From JBCBKU01 sp038521345 (lineage in GTDB: Bacteria > Pseudomonadota > Alphaproteobacteria > Rhodobacterales > Rhodobacteraceae): a DNA stretch of 64,000 bases. The notes beneath the pieces were generated by a model that made no database searches, was not told the origin of the DNA, and saw nothing but the letters and a program-made list of their open reading frames with translations. The stretch covers positions 62,001-126,000 of the forward strand of contig JBCBKU010000001.1 in assembly GCA_038521345.1 (NCBI GenBank), in the 5' to 3' direction. This document shows positions 34,852 through 43,320 of this stretch, one piece after another; the stretch's first letter is position 1, and the number at the start of each line of letters is the position of its first letter. Both the position numbers and the translations under genes were made by a program.

Positions 34852-36426
34852 ATGATGCGACCGACCATTCTGACCGCGGCTTGCGCATTGGCGCTCGGCG
34901 CAGGTGCCGCTTCGGCCGAGTACTCGATCACGCTCTTACACACGAATGATTTCCACGACCGCATCGAACCGATCAGCCGCTTTAACTCAACCTGCTCCGC
35001 GGAAGACAATGCGGCGGGTGAGTGTTTCGGTGGGATCGCGCGGCTCGTCACAGCAATCGAAGCCGCAAAGGCGCGCCACGACAACTATCTTCTCGTTGAT
35101 GGGGGCGACCAGTTCCAGGGAACCTTGTTCTTCCAATTCTATAAGGGCGACGTTTCGGCCGAGATGATGAACAAGCTGGGATACGACGCGATGGCCGTCG
35201 GCAACCACGAATTCAACAACGGTCCCGAAGGCCTCGCAGCATTCATCGAAAAGGTGCGCTTTCCCGTTCTCATGTCGAATGCGGACCTTTCAAGCGAACC
35301 TTTGCTAAGCGACCTCGTCCAGAAGTCGGTTGTGATCACGAAAGCAGGCGAACAGATCGGCCTGATCGGAGTGACCCCTGTCAACAACGATGAATTGTCG
35401 AGCCCCGGACCGAACATTGTATTCACCGACCCGAGCCCGGCGGTTCAGGCCGAGATCGATGCATTGGAAGCAGACGGGATCGACAAAATCATTCTGCTGA
35501 GCCATTCGGGTTTCCCGACCGACCTTGCCATTGCGGCCTCCACCGAAGGGCTCGACCTAATCGTGGGTGGCCACTCGAACACGCTCTTGTCGAATACAGA
35601 CGACGGCGCGGCGGGCCCCTATCCCACCTTGGCGAACGGCGTTCCGATCGTGCAGGCCTTCGCCTACGGCAAGTATCTGGGTGAACTCACAATCACCTTT
35701 GATGACGCTGGTAATGTGATCTCGACCTCAGGTGAGCCGATCCTCATCGATGCCAGCGTCGAAGAAGATGCCGCCACGCTTCGCCGCGTACGGGAACTGG
35801 CCGGCCCACTTGACGAAGTCCGCAACGAGGTCGTCGCCGAAACCGCAAGTGCGATCGAAGGAGACCGGTCGGTATGCCGAGCGATGGAATGCCCAATGGG
35901 CAACCTTGTGGCCGACGCCATGCTGGACCGGGTCAAGGATCAGGGTATTCAGATCGCTATCCAGAACGGTGGTGGTCTGCGTGCCTCCATCGATGCAGGC
36001 GAGGTTACCAAGGGCGAGGTGCTGACCGTGCTTCCGTTCCAGAATACGCTCTCCACGTTCCAGGTCTCGGGCGCCGCGATCAAGTCGGCGCTTGAAAACG
36101 GGGTTAGCCAGGTTGAAGAGGGTGGTGGCCGCTTCCCGCAAGTTGCTGGACTTAAGTTTACCTGGGACCCGTCGATGGCGCCCGGTTCGCGTGTGACAGA
36201 GATCATGGTGGCCGATGGAGGTGCCTTCGTTCCGCTCGACGAGATCAAGGTGTACGGGGTCGTATCGAACAATTTCATGCGCAATGGTGGCGACGGGTAC
36301 GAGATGTTCGTCAATGCGGACAATGCGTATGACTTCGGTCCTGACCTTGCGGATGTGACGGCAGAGTTTATGGCAGCGCAGGGCACCTACCAGCCCTACA
36401 CTGACGGACGTATCAGCCAGCCCTGA
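34852..36426 (+). CDS. Secreted 5'-nucleotidase / metallophosphatase
   Basis: A 524-residue periplasmic UshA-like enzyme releasing phosphate from nucleotides. A Sec signal peptide (MMRPTILTAACALALGAGAASA) ends at about residue 22. The metallophosphoesterase domain has LLHTNDFHDR, DGGDQFQGT, GNHEFNNG and GGHSNTLL; the C-terminal 5'-nucleotidase domain (about 300-524) has CPMGNLVADAML, IQNGGGLRASI and FMRNGGDGYEMF for substrate binding. ATG 34852 follows ACAGGGGGA; an upstream open stretch in this frame is antisense to DUF952 and pyrD and is rejected. A possible PHO box precedes it, and the end overlaps a convergent regulator gene by 14 bases. Confidence 0.93.
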   Translation: MMRPTILTAACALALGAGAASAEYSITLLHTNDFHDRIEPISRFNSTCSAEDNAAGECFGGIARLVTAIEAAKARHDNYLLVDGGDQFQGTLFFQFYKGDVSAEMMNKLGYDAMAVGNHEFNNGPEGLAAFIEKVRFPVLMSNADLSSEPLLSDLVQKSVVITKAGEQIGLIGVTPVNNDELSSPGPNIVFTDPSPAVQAEIDALEADGIDKIILLSHSGFPTDLAIAASTEGLDLIVGGHSNTLLSNTDDGAAGPYPTLANGVPIVQAFAYGKYLGELTITFDDAGNVISTSGEPILIDASVEEDAATLRRVRELAGPLDEVRNEVVAETASAIEGDRSVCRAMECPMGNLVADAMLDRVKDQGIQIAIQNGGGLRASIDAGEVTKGEVLTVLPFQNTLSTFQVSGAAIKSALENGVSQVEEGGGRFPQVAGLKFTWDPSMAPGSRVTEIMVADGGAFVPLDEIKVYGVVSNNFMRNGGDGYEMFVNADNAYDFGPDLADVTAEFMAAQGTYQPYTDGRISQP

Positions 36427-37756
36427 CGGTCGGTTGTCCCGAGGACGCGGATGAACCCGCGTCCTCGGGCAGGATCGAGGGTTCGCGCCGCGCAGGACAA
36501 GCTCGGCGTGGGCAAATCCGGCAACTGGTGCCCACGCCCAACGGCGCGGAATTGCCGATGTAACCCGGCGGCTCCGGATGGAACAGCATCGCAGCCTCAA
36601 CCACCGGCGGTGCATCAAAGTCGCTCGGGCGAGGGACAGCAATAGCATAGGTCAAAAAGCGGGTCGGTGCGTGCCCGGTCTGCTCGATCCGGGCACGCAA
36701 TGGTGTCATGGGCCGACCAAGCGCTTGGTAGATCGGAAGCAATGCACAGGCGGCGCCATATCTCGGCAACAGGAAACCCGGGATCTGTTTCTTGAGCGTC
36801 AGAGTTCCGGACCCATCGCAGAGCGCCAGACCCACCGGGTCTTTCAGCGCCCCCTGAGGCAGAAACGCAAGGCGCTTGAATACGGTCAGAAGGTCCGTTC
36901 CAAATTTCTGTGCAAGTGCGCCTGGGTCCGGACCAATTTCGGCCAACATGTCCAGCGTTGCGTCCAATGGCATGGCGCGTGCAGTTGCGCGATACATGTG
37001 CATGACCAGCGAGGCCTGCATCCGCGAAGCATCAAGGGTCAGCTCTCCGACATCATCCAGTCCGGCGTAATCCGGTTCGCCGGTTTCAAGATCGTCGAGG
37101 TGCCACTCCTTGGTATCGAGCCACGCTTCGACCTCGTCCTGTGGTGTTGCGACGATGCGTGATGCGTCGCCGCCTGCATCGAGGTAGGATATCAGCGCAT
37201 GGCTCGCCTCGGCCAGCCGCTGACTGTCCTCATAGACATTGCGATGGAACCGCAAGAGCCAGTCCGGATCGATGTCGGGCTCATTCGCGAGGATCGCACT
37301 GGTTGACCGGATCGCCGTAACGGTCGATACCATGTCGTGCAAGGAAGTTGATAAGTGCGGGTCGTGTGTCAACCGGTCGTCCAGCGCTTCGACCACGCGT
37401 TCCAGTGTCCCGATCCGCCGGAACTGTTCGCGAACAAGGCCGGCCCATCCTGGATATCGCGCGGCGAATTCCTCTGTCCGGGTGGTCTCGGCGTCTGGCG
37501 TTCCCGACTGGACTGCCGCGAGGCGAAGGTCTTCGACCAACTCTGTTTCGGCCCCTTGCGAAAGCTGCGCGGGATCAACGCCCAACGCATTGGAAATCGC
37601 AACCAGGAGGCGCCCGCCGATTCTGCGCCGGTTGTGCTCAATGAGGTTCAGGTAGGATGGCGAGATTTCGCAGGTTGCCGCCACGGCGGCCTGCTTTAGT
37701 CCAAGCTCGATCCGGCGTTCGCGAATACGAGTGCCGGTGGAAGCGCTGCTGGGCAT
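36413..37756 (-). CDS. XRE-type short-chain acyl-CoA regulator (ScfR family)
   Basis: A 447-residue regulator: N-terminal helix-turn-helix (IRERRIELGLKQAAVAATCEISPSYLNLIEHNRRRIGGRLL, about residues 9-50), a helical middle, and a C-terminal domain of the DUF2083 type ending in a cysteine cluster (CRICPRRACPARREPS) characteristic of the ScfR family (PccR, RamB and relatives). In Rhodobacter sphaeroides PccR senses short-chain acyl-CoA and controls propionyl-CoA assimilation. ATG 37756 is chosen; a longer form starts 24 bases upstream. It is divergent from an ABC importer/acsA operon, its most likely target; prpE lies 26 kb away in the same window. Confidence 0.88.
   Translation of the reverse strand: MPSSASTGTRIRERRIELGLKQAAVAATCEISPSYLNLIEHNRRRIGGRLLVAISNALGVDPAQLSQGAETELVEDLRLAAVQSGTPDAETTRTEEFAARYPGWAGLVREQFRRIGTLERVVEALDDRLTHDPHLSTSLHDMVSTVTAIRSTSAILANEPDIDPDWLLRFHRNVYEDSQRLAEASHALISYLDAGGDASRIVATPQDEVEAWLDTKEWHLDDLETGEPDYAGLDDVGELTLDASRMQASLVMHMYRATARAMPLDATLDMLAEIGPDPGALAQKFGTDLLTVFKRLAFLPQGALKDPVGLALCDGSGTLTLKKQIPGFLLPRYGAACALLPIYQALGRPMTPLRARIEQTGHAPTRFLTYAIAVPRPSDFDAPPVVEAAMLFHPEPPGYIGNSAPLGVGTSCRICPRRACPARREPSILPEDAGSSASSGQPTVRAG
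36438..36469 (+). terminator. Long GC-rich hairpin after 5'-nucleotidase, inside the convergent regulator gene
   Basis: A perfect 13-bp stem (36438-36450 with 36457-36469) with a 6-base loop begins 11 bp past the 5'-nucleotidase stop. It lies inside the 3' end of the convergent ScfR-type gene, so the same bases encode part of that protein. No strong U-tract follows, so termination strength is uncertain. Confidence 0.6.
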
Positions 37757-37803
37757 GACTACGCCTCTGTGGATAAACACTTTCTGCAGGTGCGGGAAAA
37801 CAA

Positions 37804-37842
37804 ATTTACAGTTCGCAACTCGATCTTGTCCATATATTTACA
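37804..37842. promoter_or_regulatory. Spaced repeats in the ScfR/ABC-operon divergent region
   Basis: ATTTACA occurs at 37804-37810 and again at 37836-37842, 32 bp apart (about three helical turns), with an intervening GTTCGCAAC. The stretch is AT-rich and sits just upstream of the regulator start, so autoregulation is plausible. The match to any known ScfR consensus is only suggestive. Confidence 0.3.
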
Positions 37843-37968
37843 AAAAAATCAAATGACCGCAGGCCTTTGTTGCCAACTTGACGTTCAAGCGGCGATAACG
37901 TGGCAGGCCTGTCAAGGTCCGTGGCGTGTGAGGGAGCATGCGCTGCATTGAAATCTGGGAGGATATAC

Positions 37969-39327
37969 ATGTCCAAGTCCAACCTCACCCGTCGTGGTGT
38001 ACTTAAGACAGGTGCCGTTGCTGGCGCCGGTCTTGCCACGCCGACCCTTTTCACCGGTGCCGCTTGGTCGGGAAGCCACGCCGGCTTCACCAACGCGCCG
38101 GAAGGCAGCACGGTCACGCTCGGTTTCAACGTGCCGCAGTCCGGCCCCTACGCCGACGAAGGTGCCGACGAACTCCGCGCCTACGAACTTGCGGTTGAAC
38201 ACCTCAACGGTGAAGGCGACGGCGGAATGATCAACACGTTCTCGTCGAAGACGCTCGACGGAACGGGCATCCTCGGCAAGAAAGTCGAGTATGTGACCGG
38301 CGACACGCAGACTAAGTCTGATGCCGCTCGCGCCTCGGCCCGCTCGATGATCGAGAAGGACGGCGCCATCATGATCACCGGCGGTTCGTCGTCGGGTGTT
38401 GCCGTTGCTGTGCAGGCACTTTGTCAGGAAGCCGGTGTCATGTTCATGGCCGGCCTTACGCACTCGAACGACACTACGGGTAAAGACCGGAAGGCCAACG
38501 GTTTCCGTCACTTCTTCAACTCGTACATGTCGGGCGCCGCCCTTGCCCCGATCCTCGCGGCGAATTACGGCACGGACCGGAAGGCCTATCACCTCACTGC
38601 AGACTACAACTGGGGCTACACCACCGAGCAGGCGGTTCGAGAGTCGACCGAGCAGGTCGGCTGGGAAACCGTCGACACGGTGCTGACGCCACTGACACAG
38701 ACGGACTTCTCGTCCTACATCGCTCCGGTCCTGAACTCGGGTGCCGACGTCCTGGTCCTGAACCACTACGGCGGCAACATGGTGAACTCGCTCACCAACG
38801 CCGTTCAGTTCGGGCTGCGCGACGCGCAAGCCAACGGCAAGGATTTCCAGATTGTTGTTCCGCTTTACTCGCGTCTGATGGCACGGGGCGCTGGCGCCAA
38901 CGTTAAGGGCATCTTCGGGTCGACGAACTGGCACTGGTCGCTGCCGGACGAAGGTTCGCAGACGTTCACCCGATCGTTCGGCACCAAGTACGGCTTCCCG
39001 CCCAGCCAGGCTGCGCACACCTGCTACGTGCAGACGCTGCTTTATGCGGACGCAGTCAACCGTGCAGGCACCTTCAATCCGTGTGGTGTTGTCGAAGCTC
39101 TAGAGGACTTCGAATTCGACGGCCTCGGCAACGGCCCGACGCTGTATCGCGGCGCCGACCACCAGTGCTTCAAAGACGTGCTCGTCGTGAAAGGGAAAGA
39201 GAACCCGACTTCGGAGTTCGACCTTCTCGAGATCGTCGAGATCACGCCGGTTGAGCAGGTGACGTATGCACCGGATCACCCGCAGTTCGCGGGCGGCGAA
39301 CTGGGAACCTGCAACCCGGGCGCCTAA
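37969..39327 (+). CDS. ABC transporter substrate-binding protein, branched-chain amino acid/HAAT type
   Basis: A 452-residue periplasmic-binding protein (LivK/COG0683-like). The N-terminus carries a Tat-like signal (LTRRGVLKTGAVAGAGLATPTLFTG). The mature part begins TVTLGFNVPQSGPYADEGADELRAYELAVEHLNGEG, then follows the two-lobed layout with GGSSSGVAVAVQALCQEAGVMFMAG and ADYNWGYTTEQAVRESTE. ATG 37969 is preceded by GGGAGG. It is the first gene of an operon with two permeases, two ATPases and acsA, opposite an ScfR-type regulator. The ligand is unknown; a short carboxylate or amide is more likely than leucine on context alone. Confidence 0.88.
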   Translation: MSKSNLTRRGVLKTGAVAGAGLATPTLFTGAAWSGSHAGFTNAPEGSTVTLGFNVPQSGPYADEGADELRAYELAVEHLNGEGDGGMINTFSSKTLDGTGILGKKVEYVTGDTQTKSDAARASARSMIEKDGAIMITGGSSSGVAVAVQALCQEAGVMFMAGLTHSNDTTGKDRKANGFRHFFNSYMSGAALAPILAANYGTDRKAYHLTADYNWGYTTEQAVRESTEQVGWETVDTVLTPLTQTDFSSYIAPVLNSGADVLVLNHYGGNMVNSLTNAVQFGLRDAQANGKDFQIVVPLYSRLMARGAGANVKGIFGSTNWHWSLPDEGSQTFTRSFGTKYGFPPSQAAHTCYVQTLLYADAVNRAGTFNPCGVVEALEDFEFDGLGNGPTLYRGADHQCFKDVLVVKGKENPTSEFDLLEIVEITPVEQVTYAPDHPQFAGGELGTCNPGA

Positions 39328-39336
39328 TCCGAAACC

Positions 39337-39361
39337 GCCGGGCGCGGATTACGCGCCCGGC
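39337..39361 (+). terminator. Strong stem-loop after substrate-binding protein gene
   Basis: A perfect 10-bp GC-rich stem (39337-39346 with 39352-39361) with loop GATTA begins 9 bp past the stop, before the permease genes. No U-tract follows. Such elements usually stabilise the upstream mRNA and partly attenuate readthrough, giving more binding protein than membrane components. Confidence 0.6.
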
Positions 39362-39446
39362 ACCCCGGAACTCTTGATCCGGATCAAAGCGGGGGCCGAT
39401 CCTCATCTGCGAGGGTGACCCAATCCACAATGAGAAAGTGGGACCC

Positions 39447-40478
39447 ATGGACGCCATCATCCTTCAGATCTTGAACGGCCTCGACAAAGGCTCGGCCTAT
39501 GCGCTGATCGCGTTGGGCCTAACGCTGATTTTCGGCACGCTCGGCGTGGTGAACTTTGCGCACGGTGCGCTGTTCATGCTCGGTGCGTTCTGCGCTGTGT
39601 TCGTGAACGGCCTGCTCACGCTGAGCCATACAATTATCGATGAAACGCGGACAGATTTCCTCGGCAATCCGCTAAAGGTCGAGGTTCCTTACATCCATGA
39701 CATTTTTGGGGAGGCGCTGGGATCGACCATAATCGACTGGTCGGTGCCGTTGTCGATCCTCTTTGCTATTCCGGTCATGATCGCGATCGGCGTCATAATG
39801 GAACGGGGCCTGATCAAGCACTTCTACAAGCGCCCCCACGCAGACCAGATCCTCGTGACCTTTGGTCTTGCAATCGTGCTTCAGGAGATCATCAAGTACT
39901 TCTACGGCGCCAATCCGATCCCGACACCCGCACCCGAGGCGTTCACCGGGTCATTTGATTTCGGCCAGTTGATCGGGTTCGATCCGAATGTGATCATCTA
40001 TCCCTATTGGCGGCTCGTCTATTTCGTGTTCGCGATGATCATCATCACTGCGGTCTTCGGGTTCCTCCAGTTTACGACCTTCGGGATGGTGGTGCGGGCC
40101 GGCATGGCCGACCGCGAAACCGTCGGGCTTCTGGGCATCAACATCGATCGGCGATTCACCATCATGTTTGGCATCGCCGCCGCGGTCGCCGGGCTTGCCG
40201 GGGTGATGTACACGCCAATCATCTCGCCCAACTACCACATGGGGATGGACTTCCTCGTTCTTTCCTTCGTTGTGGTCGTTGTCGGCGGCATGGGGAGCCT
40301 GCCCGGGGCGGTTGCCGCCGGGTTCCTGCTTGGCATCCTCGAAAGTTTCGCCTCGATGGGGGCCGTGGTGAACCTGATCCCCGGGATCAACCAGGTCATC
40401 ATCTACCTCGTTGCCATCATTATTCTGCTGACCCGTCCCCGTGGCCTCATGGGCCGCAAGGGCGTGATGGAGGACTAA
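39447..40478 (+). CDS. ABC transporter permease, LivH type
   Basis: A 343-residue inner-membrane permease of the LivH family. It begins with LQILNGLDKGSAYALIALGLTLIFGTLGVVNFAHGALFMLGAF, the standard start, and ends with PGAVAAGFLLGILESFASM followed by IYLVAIIILLTRPRGLMG. About eight transmembrane segments are visible. A loop of ~45 residues (TIIDETRTDFLGNPLKVEVPYIHDIFGEAL) is inserted after the second helix. ATG 39447 is preferred over GTG 39438. It pairs with LivM encoded 3 bp downstream. Confidence 0.93.
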   Translation: MDAIILQILNGLDKGSAYALIALGLTLIFGTLGVVNFAHGALFMLGAFCAVFVNGLLTLSHTIIDETRTDFLGNPLKVEVPYIHDIFGEALGSTIIDWSVPLSILFAIPVMIAIGVIMERGLIKHFYKRPHADQILVTFGLAIVLQEIIKYFYGANPIPTPAPEAFTGSFDFGQLIGFDPNVIIYPYWRLVYFVFAMIIITAVFGFLQFTTFGMVVRAGMADRETVGLLGINIDRRFTIMFGIAAAVAGLAGVMYTPIISPNYHMGMDFLVLSFVVVVVGGMGSLPGAVAAGFLLGILESFASMGAVVNLIPGINQVIIYLVAIIILLTRPRGLMGRKGVMED

Positions 40479-40481
40479 GCC

Positions 40482-41696
40482 ATGCTGGGTCTCACGAAAA
40501 AGGACTTCAACCTTCTTCTGATCGTCATCGCTTTGACGCTGCTGGCGCCCTTCATACTAAACCCGTTTCCGGAGAATTCGGAGCTGGCACAGTTCAATGC
40601 TGGCTATCCCGACCTGATGCAGCGTTTCGTGATCTTCGGGATCTTCGCGATTGGCTTCAACATTCTCTTCGGGCTGACTGGGTATCTCAGCTTCGGACAC
40701 GCCGCGTTCCTGGGTGTCGGTTCGTACGCCGCTATCTGGATGATGAAATTGCTCACGATGAACGTGCTGCCGGCGATCATTATCTCGGTGGTTGTCGCGG
40801 GTCTCTTCAGCCTCCTCGTTGGATGGATCTCGCTACGGCGTTCGGGGATCTATTTTTCAATCCTGACGCTCGCCTTCGCTCAGATGTCCTACTCGCTAGC
40901 CTACTCGGTCCTGACGCCGATCACCGGCGGCGAGACGGGCCTTCAGCCGAAGGTCAACGATCCACGGATTTTCGACGCGCCATTGGAAGGTGCGGCCCCG
41001 CGCGCAAATCTCTTCGGGCTCGAGATGAAACAAAGCTTTGAGATGTCCGTCGGCGGCTGGGTCTTCACATTCAACGCTGGATACTATGTTGCTGCTGCAT
41101 TCATGGTTGTGGCCTTCTACCTGGCCATCCGGATCTTCCGGTCACCGTTCGGCATGATGCTGCGCGCCGTGAAGTCGAACCAGAACCGTCTGAGCTATAC
41201 CGGTCTTTCGCCAAAGCCCTACACTCTGGCTGCCTTCGTAATTTCAGGCATGTATGCCGGCCTGGCCGGCGGTCTGATGGTCGCGATGGACACGCAGGTT
41301 GGCGCCGAACGGATGTTCTGGACTGCCTCGGGTGAAGTCGTGCTTATGACCATCCTCGGCGGTGCGGGCACGCTGATCGGGCCCGTCCTTGGCGCGGGTA
41401 TGATCAAGTACATGGAGAACATCATCTCCAAGATTAACGACGCAATCCTGCACCAATGGTTCGCCTTTATGCCCGACGGGCTTGAGGACGCGCTGGTCTT
41501 CATGATCCACCCTTTCATCGGCAAGGGCTGGCACCTGACACTGGGCATCGTGTTCATGCTGGTCGTGATCTTCCTGCCGGGTGGACTGGTTGAGGGCGGT
41601 CAGCGCATCGCCAAGCTCTTCGGCAAGAAGAAAACCGACGACGGTGGCCCAGATGCCGAGCATCATCCGAAGCCGGCGCCCCACGTGGCCGAGTGA
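40482..41696 (+). CDS. ABC transporter permease, LivM type
   Basis: A 404-residue permease of the LivM family: FGIFAIGFNILFGLTGYLSFGHAAFLGVGSYAA is the conserved early motif and FRSPFGMMLRAVKSNQNRLSYTGLSPKPYTLAAFVISGMYAGLAGGLM the coupling-loop region contacting the ATPases. A hydrophilic loop of ~55 residues (ITGGETGLQPKVNDPRIFDAPLEG...) and a C-terminal cytosolic tail are present. It follows LivH by 3 bp and precedes the ATPase genes on the same strand. Confidence 0.93.
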   Translation: MLGLTKKDFNLLLIVIALTLLAPFILNPFPENSELAQFNAGYPDLMQRFVIFGIFAIGFNILFGLTGYLSFGHAAFLGVGSYAAIWMMKLLTMNVLPAIIISVVVAGLFSLLVGWISLRRSGIYFSILTLAFAQMSYSLAYSVLTPITGGETGLQPKVNDPRIFDAPLEGAAPRANLFGLEMKQSFEMSVGGWVFTFNAGYYVAAAFMVVAFYLAIRIFRSPFGMMLRAVKSNQNRLSYTGLSPKPYTLAAFVISGMYAGLAGGLMVAMDTQVGAERMFWTASGEVVLMTILGGAGTLIGPVLGAGMIKYMENIISKINDAILHQWFAFMPDGLEDALVFMIHPFIGKGWHLTLGIVFMLVVIFLPGGLVEGGQRIAKLFGKKKTDDGGPDAEHHPKPAPHVAE

Positions 41697-41719
41697 CGGA
41701 CTGAGAGAGGAGACAACCC

Positions 41720-42478
41720 ATGGGTATTCTTGAAGTCAAAGGCGTTGGCAAACGCTTCGGCGGCCTCGCAGCCCTTTCGGACGTGAACCTCTCGGTGAAC
41801 GAGAATTCGGTTCACGCCATCATCGGGCCCAACGGCGCAGGCAAATCGACTTTGCTCAACTGTCTTGTCGGCAAACTGATCCCCGATACCGGATCAGTTA
41901 TGTTCGACGGGCAATCGGTGCTGGGCCGGAAGCCGCACGAAATCAACCAGATGGGGATTTCGCGTGTTTTTCAGACGCCCGAGATTTTCGGCGATCTCAC
42001 CGTGTTTGAGAACGTCATGATCCCCTGCTTCGCGAAGCGCGACGGCGCCTTTCGGATGCATGCGATTGAAAGCGTCGGGAATGAGGTCGAGTTGACGGAC
42101 ATGGCAGACCAAATGCTGACGGACGTCAATATGATCGACAAACGCAACATGCATGCCGCTTCACTTAGCCGGGGCGACAAGCGCCGACTCGAGATGGCGA
42201 TGTGCCTTGTGCAAGAGCCGAAGCTCCTCCTTCTGGATGAACCGACCGCCGGCATGGCTCGGGCCGACACAAACAACACGATCGATCTCCTGAAAGAGAT
42301 CAACGAACAGCGCCAGATTACTATGGCGATCATCGAACACGACATGCATGTCGTGTTCTCGCTGGCCGAGCGGATCACGGTACTCGCCCAGGGCACGCCG
42401 CTGGTAGAGGACACGCCGGACAACATAAAAGGCCACCCGAAGGTACAGGAAGCGTATCTCGGACAGGCGCACGGATAA
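41720..42478 (+). CDS. ABC transporter ATP-binding protein, LivG type
   Basis: A 252-residue nucleotide-binding subunit with Walker A GPNGAGKST, a signature motif in the variant form LSRGDKRRLEMA, Walker B LLLLDEPTAGMA and a switch His in IIEHDMHVVF. The segment MVKLIPDTG-like insertion loop (TGSVMFDGQSV) and PNGAG region are normal for LivG. The variant signature (R, G, D instead of G, G, Q) is unusual but intact in length. ATG 41720 follows GAGAGGAGAC. Confidence 0.93.
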   Translation: MGILEVKGVGKRFGGLAALSDVNLSVNENSVHAIIGPNGAGKSTLLNCLVGKLIPDTGSVMFDGQSVLGRKPHEINQMGISRVFQTPEIFGDLTVFENVMIPCFAKRDGAFRMHAIESVGNEVELTDMADQMLTDVNMIDKRNMHAASLSRGDKRRLEMAMCLVQEPKLLLLDEPTAGMARADTNNTIDLLKEINEQRQITMAIIEHDMHVVFSLAERITVLAQGTPLVEDTPDNIKGHPKVQEAYLGQAHG

Positions 42479-42489
42479 GGAGTCGCGTG

Positions 42490-43245
42490 ATGAACGAACG
42501 TCCAGACTTTTCCAAGCACGCCAACCAGGCATCGACAGCGCCGGCCTACTTCTCGGTTTACGATCTGCACGCCTATTACGGCGAAAGCTACATCGTTCAG
42601 GGTATCAGCTTTACCGTCCACGAAGGCGAGATCCTTGCGCTTCTTGGTCGGAACGGGGCGGGTAAGACCTCGACTTTGCGTGCTTGCGCGCGTGTGGGGT
42701 CTCCGCAAGTCACTCACGGCGAGATCTGGCTAGACCATCAGGCCCTGCACACGATGGAAGCTCATGAGGCGTCACGCGCAGGGCTCGGGCTCGTGCCAGA
42801 AGACCGTCGGATCATTCAGGGTCTGACGGTGGAAGAGAACCTGAAGCTCGCGCAAATCGCTCCGCCCATCGGTTGGTCGATCGACCGACTCTATGACCTC
42901 TTCCCGCGCCTCGGCGAGCGGAAGAACCAGGAAGGCACCACCTTGTCGGGTGGCGAACAGCAGATGCTGGCGATCGCACGGGTATTGTCACGCGGTCTGA
43001 AACTGCTCCTGCTGGACGAGCCCTATGAAGGGCTCGCACCCGTGATCGTTGACGAGATCGAGAAGACCCTGAGCGTTATCAAAGAGCAGGGCATCACGAC
43101 CGTCATCGTCGAACAAAACGCCGTCCGCGCGCTGCAACTGGCGGATCGGGCGGTCATCCTCGACACCGGCGGCATCGTATTTGATGGAACCGCGGAGGAG
43201 GTTCTGGAGAACGAAGCGCTGCGCGCCGAGTATCTCGCAATCTAA
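42490..43245 (+). CDS. ABC transporter ATP-binding protein, LivF type
   Basis: A 251-residue ATPase with Walker A GRNGAGKTS, signature LSGGEQQMLAIARVL, Walker B LLLLDEPYEGLAP and TTVIVEQNAVRALQLADRAVIL with the LivF-type VEQN switch. It has a ~20-residue N-terminal extension compared with the shortest LivF proteins. ATG 42490 follows AAGGAG; an immediately preceding GTG is the alternative. It completes the importer with the LivG partner just upstream (11 bp). Confidence 0.93.
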   Translation: MNERPDFSKHANQASTAPAYFSVYDLHAYYGESYIVQGISFTVHEGEILALLGRNGAGKTSTLRACARVGSPQVTHGEIWLDHQALHTMEAHEASRAGLGLVPEDRRIIQGLTVEENLKLAQIAPPIGWSIDRLYDLFPRLGERKNQEGTTLSGGEQQMLAIARVLSRGLKLLLLDEPYEGLAPVIVDEIEKTLSVIKEQGITTVIVEQNAVRALQLADRAVILDTGGIVFDGTAEEVLENEALRAEYLAI

Positions 43246-43266
43246 TTCATATCCCGCCGGTCCCGG

Positions 43267-43287
43267 GGCCGTCCCCCGGGGACGGCC
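43267..43287 (+). terminator. Near-perfect palindrome between livF and acsA
   Basis: GGCCGTCCCC (43267-43276) pairs exactly with 43278-43287 across one base, 21 bp after the LivF stop and 33 bp before acsA. In RNA the centre would open to a small loop. No U-tract follows; it may attenuate or stabilise the transcript rather than end it. Confidence 0.45.
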
Positions 43288-43320
43288 TTGAAGACACGAA
43301 CCTGACCGGGAGGGACACCC

